From positions 1 through 20,374 of the forward strand of contig SYAK01000256.1 in assembly GCA_005788935.1 (NCBI GenBank): a stretch of DNA of 20,374 bases. The letters run 5' to 3'. A program made the translations under genes and the position numbers. The first letter of the stretch is position 1, and the number at the start of each line of letters is the position of its first letter. Below are positions 14,597-20,374 of the stretch, one piece after another. The notes under the pieces are model-generated. The model saw only the letters and a program-made list of their open reading frames with translations, did no database searches and had not been told where the DNA came from. This DNA is from Pseudomonadota bacterium (GTDB lineage Bacteria; Myxococcota; UBA9042; PHBI01).

Positions 14597-15952
14597 TCAG
14601 CCGCCGAGGCGCACGACCCCGAGGCGGTCAGTCGTCGCGAGGACCAGCGGGAGGCCCTTGCGGCGGGCCGGGAAGGGCAGCATGCGGTCCGTGTCGACCG
14701 CGGCCGCAGCCATCGTCCAGGCCGCGTCGAGCAGGACGGGGGAGCCCGCGGGCAGGACAAGGCCCGTCTCCTGCCACACGAGGCCTGCGACCGCCTCCGC
14801 GAGGTCCTCGGGGTCGCCCCACAGCAAGAGCAGCAGCGTGCCCCGCCCGGCCTCGAAGGCCTCGACCACGGGCACGTGACTGCTCAGCACGAAGACCGCC
14901 CCGTCAGGGCGATCCAGCATCGCGACCGCCCCTGAGGCCTTGCAGGCGGCGATCCAGTCCCCGCGCGACGCCTCATCGTGGCTGAAGCCACGCCAGGCCT
15001 CGAGGCTCGCACGCGTGCCGAGCAGCACGGGGCCTCCGTCGGTCGCCACGACCCCGCGGGAGACAAGTCTCGGCGCGGCGACGATGGAAGCCGCTCCCGC
15101 GCGCTCGCTCGCCAGCTTCCGCAGCTTCGGGGTGAGTGCGCGCGCTGGCGCCGCAGCAAGCCAAACCCCCAGACGATCGGACCCTTCGGCGTCGAGGGAC
15201 GCCCGGAGCCCCTTCAGGATCTCGCCATCGAGGCGCTCGTCAGGGGCCTTCGCGAGGACGTGCAGCAGCAGCCCCTGCGTCGCGTGCTGCGCGAGCGTAC
15301 ACCCGAAGCTCGTCGCGTGGGTGGCCCAGCGGCGGATGACAAGGTCCGCGAGCGCGAGACTACGGAGGCCGACGGCCCGCTCATCGTGCGCGTAGGCGAG
15401 CAACGTCCGCAGCAGGCTCCCAAACGCCGGAGAGCCATCGTCGAGGGCCGCGAAGCGCTCAACGGCATCCCGCTCCCCGAGTAGCGCGGCGGCGGCCGTC
15501 GCGGCGGCGGCCAGCCCGTCCCGCGGCACCAGGTGCGTCGCGAGCTGCTGGAGCACCGCCTCGGCCGCTGTCGGCGGCAGCGGGGCCTTCGCGGGCGCCT
15601 CCGCCTGAGGGATCCCCAGGACGGCCTCACACACGCGCAGTTGGACGTCGATCCGTTCGGTCTCGACGAGACGTATCAGCAGCCTGTCACCCGCCGGTGT
15701 CGGAGCCCGCGCCAGAACGCGCGCGACGACGGCGAGGACGTCCCCGCAGCGCGGGCCGAACGTGCCACCCTGCAAGCCGTCCTCTTGTCCTTCTGGCCGC
15801 TCGAAGAGCGCTGCGGCGAAGGGCACCAGCAAACCGGCCGGTGCCACCTCGGCCGCCGCAACGAGCGCCTTCCAGGCCCTCGCCGTCCCGTCCGCGAGGT
15901 AGGCCTCGGCCACATTCGAGAGTTCCGAGCGTCCGCTATCCGTGTCCCTCAT
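14597..15952 (-). CDS. Large helical protein with HEAT-like N-terminal part, unknown function
   Basis: The protein has 451 residues from the ATG at 15952, preferred because AGGGG (complement of 15959-15963) stands 6 nt before it; an in-frame ATG at 16024 would add 24 residues with no good ribosome site. No signal peptide or TM segment is seen. Residues ~10-290 are rich in Ala/Leu helices in pairs (AWKALVAAAEVAPAGLLVPFAAALF, DVLAVVARVLARAP, LRSLALADLVIRRWATHA), resembling HEAT/ARM-like repeats. The last ~150 residues are mixed, with a strand-rich stretch (GAVFVLSSHVPVVEAF, GTLLLLLWGDPEDLAEAV, LPLVLATTDRLGVVRLGG). I recognise no family and no catalytic motif. It diverges from the pseudokinase gene across a shared control region, so the two may be co-regulated; an adaptor role is only a guess. 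Confidence 0.65.
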   Translation of the reverse strand: MRDTDSGRSELSNVAEAYLADGTARAWKALVAAAEVAPAGLLVPFAAALFERPEGQEDGLQGGTFGPRCGDVLAVVARVLARAPTPAGDRLLIRLVETERIDVQLRVCEAVLGIPQAEAPAKAPLPPTAAEAVLQQLATHLVPRDGLAAAATAAAALLGERDAVERFAALDDGSPAFGSLLRTLLAYAHDERAVGLRSLALADLVIRRWATHATSFGCTLAQHATQGLLLHVLAKAPDERLDGEILKGLRASLDAEGSDRLGVWLAAAPARALTPKLRKLASERAGAASIVAAPRLVSRGVVATDGGPVLLGTRASLEAWRGFSHDEASRGDWIAACKASGAVAMLDRPDGAVFVLSSHVPVVEAFEAGRGTLLLLLWGDPEDLAEAVAGLVWQETGLVLPAGSPVLLDAAWTMAAAAVDTDRMLPFPARRKGLPLVLATTDRLGVVRLGG

Positions 15953-16060
15953 GCCGCACCCCTGCCCTGCCTCGGCCCACTTGAGGCTCACCTTGCCCCA
16001 CGGACGGGGGCTTGTCGACGTCACCTCTGACCCACGTCAGGCCGGGTCCTCGCGCACGAT

Positions 16061-16118
16061 TGAAACGTTCTGATTCGCGATGAAACACTTTGGGCGTCTC
16101 CGGAAACAAAACGTTTCA
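16061..16118. promoter_or_regulatory. Divergent control region with three TGAAAC boxes
   Basis: This is a conspicuously AT-richer stretch between two divergent genes. TGAAACGTT at 16061-16069 is mirrored by AACGTTTCA at 16110-16118 (9-bp arms), and a second TGAAAC starts at 16081, exactly 20 bp (about two helical turns) after the first. The CG-centred AAACGTT cores recall LacI-family operators. The surrounding 16025-16222 has no gene. Confidence 0.45.
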
Positions 16119-16222
16119 CCGGCCGGGGTCGGGCCGCCCCGGTTCGGGCAGGCATCGTCGCGGCGGACGGCGCTTCCACCGCGCAAGTTGACGGTCGACC
16201 TGCCCGCTGCGACAAGGCTCGG

Positions 16223-17167
16223 GTGCAGGCAGCGCTGACCGGTATCGGCCCCTACCGCATCATGCGGATGCTCGCGGCCGAGGATGAGCAGACCCTCTTC
16301 CTCGGGCACCCCGAGGGTGATCCTGGACGTCGTGTCACAGTCGCCGTCCAGCATGCAGCGCTCGCCGCCGACCCGGCACTCGCGAAGGCCTTCGAGTTGC
16401 GCGCCAAGACCGCCCTGCGTCTGCGCGATCGGCCCGATCCGGTGATCGCGGCCGGGCGTGACGCCGGGGTCGCGGTCTCGGCCTCGGGCGCGCGCCCGTG
16501 GGCGGTCTGGGACGCGCTCGACGGGGTCTCGCTCGAGCAGCTCATGGCGGGTCGGAAGCGGTTCCGGATGGCCATCGGCCCGGCAACGAACCTGCTGATA
16601 TCGCTGCTTGATGCGCTCTCCACGGCGGCGCGGGCCCGCGTCGTGCACGGCCGCCTCCGGGCTTCCGACATCTGGGTCACACCCGAGGGGTGGGTCAAGG
16701 TCTGCAATTTCGGTGCGGACGACGACCCTCGCGCGGATTTTCTGGCCGTGGCGCGCATCGCCCAGGAACTCGGGACCGAGTGGGTGCCGGAGGTCGACGC
16801 GTGGATTGACGGCCTGCAGCGCGAGGACCCGCCGTGGAAGAACGCGGAGGATGCGCGGCGCGCCTTCCCGTTGACCGCGACGGAGGCGGGCAAGTCGGCG
16901 CTCCAGAAGGCCTCGCGCTCGGCGGTCCGGAAGCTGCAGCCCGACGAAGGCGCCACGGACGTCCCCGAGACGACCTCGGACGCGGCCCCGAGGACGCGCC
17001 CCACGAAGACACGGAAGCCCGCGGGCGAGAGCCGCGCCGGGGCCCTCGAGGCGAGACGCGAGCGAATCCGGCGCGAGGCCGAGCGGACCGCGCGTCAGGC
17101 GCGTCGGGTCGCCGCCCTATGTCTTCTGTGCGCGATGGTCGCGGTGGCGTTCGAGCTGTGTCGCTGA
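16223..17167 (+). CDS. Membrane-anchored Ser/Thr-kinase-like pseudokinase
   Basis: This 314-residue protein starts at GTG 16223, with AAGG ~6 nt upstream. The N-terminal part reads IGPYRIMRMLAAEDEQTLFLGH, the usual opening of bacterial Hanks-type kinases (IGpYrI...LG), but the Gly-rich loop has no Gly pattern. The VAIK lysine is Gln43 (VAVQ), the HRD loop is HGR (142-144) in VVHGRLRASDIWVTPEGWVKV, its downstream Asn is Asp149, and DFG is NFG (162-164). ATP-binding and catalytic residues are therefore all replaced while the fold markers remain. Conventional phosphotransfer is unlikely; a scaffold, allosteric or ligand-binding role is plausible. A charged linker (~235-295, Arg/Glu/Lys-rich with coiled-coil character) leads to a C-terminal TM segment VAALCLLCAMVAVAFELC, putting the kinase-like domain in the cytoplasm as a tail-anchored protein. 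It overlaps the convergent gene by 51 nt. Confidence 0.82.
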   Translation: MQAALTGIGPYRIMRMLAAEDEQTLFLGHPEGDPGRRVTVAVQHAALAADPALAKAFELRAKTALRLRDRPDPVIAAGRDAGVAVSASGARPWAVWDALDGVSLEQLMAGRKRFRMAIGPATNLLISLLDALSTAARARVVHGRLRASDIWVTPEGWVKVCNFGADDDPRADFLAVARIAQELGTEWVPEVDAWIDGLQREDPPWKNAEDARRAFPLTATEAGKSALQKASRSAVRKLQPDEGATDVPETTSDAAPRTRPTKTRKPAGESRAGALEARRERIRREAERTARQARRVAALCLLCAMVAVAFELCR

Positions 17168-17848
17168 CGCCCGAAGGCGCACGGCCGAACGCCACAGCCG
17201 CCAGGCGAGCAGCCAGGCGCCCACGAGCTCGCCGAGCGTCACGACGATCGACACCGGCCACGGTACCGACAATCCGATCGCCCTCGGACCCGCGCTCGCG
17301 AGCCGCAGCCCGGCGTCATGTCGCAGCAGCCAGCGCCCAAGCGCGCCCTGAACCCCGTAGAGCCGCCGCACCTCGGCGTCGAGACGCGCGTCGCTGCCCT
17401 GGGCCAGGAACGCCCGCGCAGCCTCGGGGTCAGCCTCGAACGCCCGCGCCATCGCCTCGGGCGGCAGCCCCGTGTCCGCGGCGCGCGAACGCGCGACATC
17501 GTGGGCGAACGCGTCTCGGTGATGGTGGTCTTCGGTGGCCTGCCAACCGCCCCAGGCAAGCGTCAACGCGACGGTGATCGCCGCGATCGGTGCGCCAGGC
17601 CGGTGGGGACCGAGGTGTCCGAGGAACACAGCGGCCGCGCCGAGCCCGAGGCCGCCGAGGAGCGCAAAGGACCCGAGAACCCAGAGTTGGCCCGCGAGCG
17701 CGCCGAGCGCCACGCCAAGCCCAGCGCCGAGCGTCATCAGCGTGACCGCGAACAACGCGCCGCTGACGGGCGGCGCAAGCGTGTCCCACCTCAGCAACGG
17801 TCCGCCGCTGGCCCACTCTCGCCGCGGACGACGGTGCCCTCGAGCCAC
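17117..17848 (-). CDS. Four-TM membrane protein, unknown function
   Basis: The open frame gives 243 residues from GTG 17848; TTG at 17797, which overlaps the stop of the upstream acetyltransferase gene (TTGCTGA), would give 226 residues and a smaller gene overlap. Neither has a strong ribosome site. TM segments are predicted at about residues 30-53 (LFAVTLMTLGAGLGVALGALAG), 57-78 (LGSFALLGGLGLGAAAVFLGHL), 87-103 (IAAITVALTLAWGGW) and 200-218 (IVVTLGELVGAWLLAWRLW). A hydrophilic, His/Arg/Ala-rich region of about 95 residues lies between TM3 and TM4. No family is recognised. Its TAG stop lies inside the 3' end of the pseudokinase gene, a 51-nt tail-to-tail overlap. It probably shares a transcript with the acetyltransferase. 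Confidence 0.6.
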   Translation of the reverse strand: MARGHRRPRREWASGGPLLRWDTLAPPVSGALFAVTLMTLGAGLGVALGALAGQLWVLGSFALLGGLGLGAAAVFLGHLGPHRPGAPIAAITVALTLAWGGWQATEDHHHRDAFAHDVARSRAADTGLPPEAMARAFEADPEAARAFLAQGSDARLDAEVRRLYGVQGALGRWLLRHDAGLRLASAGPRAIGLSVPWPVSIVVTLGELVGAWLLAWRLWRSAVRLRASATQLERHRDHRAQKT

Positions 17849-18651
17849 GTCGTGTGCGATTCGAAGCCAAGCCCGAGAAAGAGCCCCATGGCCGCCACGT
17901 TCCGGCGCTGGAGGCTGACGCCCAGACGCGACACGCCCTCCGACTCGACAAGCCCGATAAGCGCGGTTGTGCAGGCCCTGGCAAGCCCTCGACGGCGATG
18001 CGCCGGGTGCGTGACGACGTTGCCAAGTGCGGCCACCCCATCGGTGCGGCTCAGGACGTGCGTACCGGCCATCGCGACGAGCAGGCCGTCGGCGTCACGG
18101 ATCCCCACGGTGCGCCCGGCCGTGACCTGGTGCTGCTCAAAGAACTGGTCGGGATAGTGGCGCAGGAGCTCGCGAATGTCCCCGGTGTCACGCGGAGCCA
18201 GCAGCTCCGGCGCCTCGAGGCCGGCCGGCACGGGCCACGGCGCGGGGGCCGGTCTGGCGCGCCGAAGCCGCAGCATCGGGCGCAGACGGTCGAGCTCGAG
18301 CCCTCGGTCGACGGCCTCGACGTGATCGAGTGCGAGATGCACCAGCGCCCGACGCGGCAGGTCGGCCCCGCAGGCGAGGACGATGGCCCCGATGCCGTCG
18401 GGCTCACCGAAGGTCAGGACCACTGGCTCGGCGTAGCCCGTGTAGACCAGGAGGGCGGCGACGTCCTCAGGGGGCCCGTCCAGCGGCGTTGAGGTCGCCA
18501 GCCACCAGACGCAGAACCCCGCATACGCCGGCTCGAGATCCCCGAGCATGTAGATCGCCGTGTACGGATCCCGCGACAGCAGAGCACGGACCCTGTCGAG
18601 GTCCTCGGTGCGCGAGACGGAGAGCACGGAGTTGGGCGAGAGCGGGCGCAT
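17791..18651 (-). CDS. GNAT-family N-acetyltransferase, two-domain
   Basis: The protein has 286 residues from the ATG at 18651, with AGGA (complement of 18661-18664) 9 nt upstream. The frame stays open far upstream, but that part lacks homology-like structure and overlaps the tesB gene. The N-terminal half (~10-130; RVRALLSRDPYTAIYMLGDLE, GIGAIVLACG) resembles the degenerate first GNAT half seen in two-domain acetyltransferases. The C-terminal half carries the acetyl-CoA motif A: AALGNVVTHPAHRRRGLARA at ~207-226, with the pyrophosphate loop around R219-A224, then the helix CTTALIGLVESEG, strand LGVSLQRRNVAAMGLFLGLGFE and the usual 'GF' end. It transfers acetyl from acetyl-CoA to an unknown acceptor; small amines, antibiotics or protein N-termini are all possible. 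It is divergent from tesB. Confidence 0.85.
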   Translation of the reverse strand: MRPLSPNSVLSVSRTEDLDRVRALLSRDPYTAIYMLGDLEPAYAGFCVWWLATSTPLDGPPEDVAALLVYTGYAEPVVLTFGEPDGIGAIVLACGADLPRRALVHLALDHVEAVDRGLELDRLRPMLRLRRARPAPAPWPVPAGLEAPELLAPRDTGDIRELLRHYPDQFFEQHQVTAGRTVGIRDADGLLVAMAGTHVLSRTDGVAALGNVVTHPAHRRRGLARACTTALIGLVESEGVSRLGVSLQRRNVAAMGLFLGLGFESHTTWLEGTVVRGESGPAADRC

Positions 18652-18696
18652 GGCGCGTCGTCCTGGTCGAGTCGGGGCGGATGCTCTGTGGTTTGC

Positions 18697-18725
18697 GGTA
18701 TCGCGCCTTGTAACACTTCCCGCAA
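18697..18725 (-). promoter_or_regulatory. Candidate promoter for the GNAT/membrane-protein pair
   Basis: Minus-strand TTGCGG (complement of 18720-18725) and GATACC (complement of 18697-18702) are 17 nt apart and would give a leader of ~40 nt before the ATG at 18651. Matches to consensus are weak (4/6 and 3/6). Confidence 0.25.
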
Positions 18726-18813
18726 CCGTTTTCATCCCCCTGGTGACAACGTACGGTCGCGGAGCGTCGCGTTCCACCTTGACACCCGGGGCGCTGCCTG
18801 CGACCGAGACACG

Positions 18814-19728
18814 ATGTCGCCGACCCCACCAAGGGCCGAGGTCCATCCGTTGACCCCGACGGTCCTCCTCAGCCATACCCAGCCTGCCAGCGTCGGGCCC
18901 GACCGTTTCTGTGGGGACAGCCTCGAGCTGGGCTGGGGTCGCATCTTCGGGGGGCAACTCATCGCACAGGGGCTCGGCGCGGCCGCGGGCACGCTGCGCG
19001 AATCGCCGCACCGGCCAGCCCATGCCCTGCACGCGACCTTCCTGGAGCCGGGAGATCCCGCCCTCCCCGTCGACTACGCTGTGACCCGCTTGCGCGACGG
19101 ACTCAGCTTCTCGACCCGGCTCGTGCTCGCAACGCAGCCGCGCCCGGACCGCGAGCCGCGCCCTGTGCTCGCCCTGACGGCCTCCTTTCAGATGCCCGAG
19201 ACCGGCCTCGAGCACGCCGCACCGCCGCCAGACGTCCCGCCACCCGAGACGCTCGCGACCGAGCGCGACCTCTTCGCGCCGTACCTCGACCGCCTCCCGC
19301 CGGGGCTCGCGGCCCGATTCCGCGAACCGCAACCCATCGACATTCGGCCGGTGAGCCCGAACGATCCGCTTCAGCCGCGACCACGGCCGCCACACCGGGC
19401 CTTCTGGTTCAAGGCCGCCACCGCGCTCCCCGACGACCCGTCAGCCCACCAGCGCCTCTTCGCCTGGGCCTCCGATTTCTATCTGCTCGGCACCGCGATG
19501 CAGCCCCACGGCGTGACGTGGCTCATGCCGGACATGCAGGTGGCAAGCCTCGACCACAGCATCTGGTTCCACCGGGCCTTCCGCTTCGACGACTGGTTGC
19601 TCTTCGTGATGGAGAGCCCCTCGGCCGCGGGTGGTCGCGGGCTCGCGCAGGCCCGTGTCTTCGACCGGGACGGTCGCCTCGTGGCCTCGCTCGCCCAGGA
19701 GGGGCTGATGCGTCGTAGGGTGCGTTGA
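18814..19728 (+). CDS. tesB: Acyl-CoA thioesterase II (TesB)
   Basis: This 304-residue cytoplasmic double-hotdog enzyme hydrolyses acyl-CoA to free fatty acid and CoA. The ATG at 18814 fits the family start; only a weak GAG precedes it. The N-terminal hotdog has GDSLELGWGRIFGGQLIAQGLGAA (~34-57) and HATFLEPGDP. The C-terminal hotdog carries the catalytic set known from E. coli TesB (Asp204, Thr228, Gln278): Asp221 in FAWASDFYLLGTAMQPHG, Ser245 in VASLDHSIWFHR (Ser in place of Thr) and Gln295 in SLAQEGLMR. Family length is about 285-300, so the gene is full. A Pro/Arg-rich insert at ~135-165 and ~180-195 separates the halves. It stands alone between divergent and downstream genes, so its role in fatty-acid turnover is from the family only. 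Confidence 0.93.
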   Translation: MSPTPPRAEVHPLTPTVLLSHTQPASVGPDRFCGDSLELGWGRIFGGQLIAQGLGAAAGTLRESPHRPAHALHATFLEPGDPALPVDYAVTRLRDGLSFSTRLVLATQPRPDREPRPVLALTASFQMPETGLEHAAPPPDVPPPETLATERDLFAPYLDRLPPGLAARFREPQPIDIRPVSPNDPLQPRPRPPHRAFWFKAATALPDDPSAHQRLFAWASDFYLLGTAMQPHGVTWLMPDMQVASLDHSIWFHRAFRFDDWLLFVMESPSAAGGRGLAQARVFDRDGRLVASLAQEGLMRRRVR

Positions 19729-19827
19729 GCGCGCGCCAGCGACGCCTGTCGGGCCTTGACCGCGCCCTTGACGTGCAGACCTGACGGCACTGTCCGGCCG
19801 GGTCGAGGCCGCCTGGGAGACATGTCC

Positions 19828-20374
19828 ATGCCCCGCATCACCGCCGCGCTGACCCTCGTCGCCCTGTTGCTGCGCGCCCAGGGGGCTGACGCGCACGTCT
19901 TCACCGAGCATCGCATCGGACCGAGCGAGGATTGGTGCGCCCGTATCCAGTACGGTGTGTCGGACGGTGACCTCGTCCGCCTCGACCCTGGTGACTAGGT
20001 GGGGACCTGCGTCGTCGCCCGCTCCGGGCTGCCGGATGAAGGAGAACCGTTGGCCATCACGGGCGCTCCGGGAGCCCGGATCATCGCGCCCCCCGGCCGC
20101 CCGGCGCTCATCGTGACGGGCGACCTTGTTCGGCTCGCCGGCCTGACCCTCGTGGGCGACAGGGACGCGCCGACCGTCGAGGCGCGCGGGCGGACCCTGC
20201 TCGTCGACGGCTGCACGTTCGCGGGGGGCGCCATCGGGCTTGACGCGACCGCAGCGCCTGGCGCGCTGAGCCTCATCGGGAACACCTTCGAGGACACGCG
20301 GCAGGCCGTCGCCTTCGGCTGCCCGAAGGACGGACGGCCCTGCGACAGGACGCGGGCGGTCTTGCGGGACAACC
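19828..20374 (+). pseudogene. Secreted right-handed beta-helix protein with in-frame amber codon (3' end outside window)
   Basis: The ATG at 19828 has GGGAG (19815-19819) 8 nt upstream; an ATG two codons earlier (19822) sits too close to it. A signal peptide (MPRITAALTLVALLLRAQGADA) precedes EDWCARIQYGVSDGDLVRLDPGD, which is then cut by TAG at 19996-19998. The same frame stays open to the window end (125 more codons) and continues the same protein: VGTCVVARSG, LVRLAGLTLVG, LLVDGCTFAGG, SLIGNTFEDT. These are repeating turns of a pectate-lyase-like parallel beta-helix. In this family the position after 'l.PG' is usually Thr/Asp-Tyr ('PGtY.G.C'), so TAG most likely replaced a Tyr codon (TAC or TAT). 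Either a point-mutated pseudogene, a sequencing error, or amber readthrough. The substrate is unknown; many such proteins are surface or extracellular sugar-binding proteins. Confidence 0.7.

Noticed and set aside
16037..16648. 203-codon minus-strand frame reaching into the pseudokinase gene
   Set aside because: It overlaps the kinase-like coding region and the control region; no signal, domain or ribosome site is seen.
18779..18784. TTGACA as a -35 element for tesB
   Set aside because: It lies only 30 nt from the ATG and no -10-like hexamer stands at the right spacing.
2390..19998. Genome-wide reassignment of TAG to an amino acid
   Set aside because: The two in-frame TAGs would replace different residues (Trp and probably Tyr), one lies in a truncated remnant, and the membrane-protein frame at 17117 ends naturally at TAG.

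Overview
The window is GC-rich (roughly 70% by eye), almost entirely coding, and uses TGA as the stop codon of nearly every gene. Gene content points to a delta-proteobacterial or Myxococcota-like bacterium: lipoproteins with Asp/Ala-rich linkers, a secreted lysozyme with Cys-rich repeats ending in a MYXO-CTERM-like Gly-Cys/hydrophobic/basic tail, a PEGA-repeat outer-membrane protein, and a eukaryote-type kinase-like protein. The taxonomic call is an inference from style, since no rRNA or other marker gene is present. I found no rRNA, tRNA, CRISPR array, transposase, integrase or phage gene.

Positions 1-2929 hold the 3' part of purL (purine synthesis), an overlapping membrane-protein gene, and then a scar. 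There the 5' half of a secreted DUF11-like gene is joined in frame to a second, diverged, gap-free 654-bp copy of the purL 3' end, which carries an amber codon. Positions 2930-5840 hold two convergent exported-protein genes: a GH25 lysozyme (+) and a beta-propeller lipoprotein (-). Positions 6119-9759 (-) form a two-gene operon for a heterodimeric ABC exporter with one degenerate and one canonical ATP site. A small two-TM protein (+) and an RlmL-type rRNA methyltransferase (-) follow. Two near-identical TGAATGRGCGYTCATTCG operator-like sites lie at either end of the ABC and small-protein block.

Positions 11717-14412 (+) hold a PEGA-repeat outer-membrane beta-barrel gene translationally coupled (TGATG) to a helical, possibly TenA-like protein. 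An unrecognised helical protein (-) and a membrane-anchored pseudokinase (+) diverge from a comparatively AT-rich control region with TGAAAC boxes. A membrane protein and a GNAT acetyltransferase (-) overlap each other, and the membrane-protein gene also overlaps the 3' end of the pseudokinase gene. TesB acyl-CoA thioesterase (+) follows. The window ends in a secreted right-handed beta-helix protein interrupted by an in-frame amber codon.

The genes are mostly independent housekeeping or cell-envelope functions. The clearest joint actions are the two ABC half-transporters and the PEGA-barrel/helical pair. The most unusual items are the purL 3'-end duplication scar, the pseudokinase lacking every catalytic residue, and the two in-frame amber codons.
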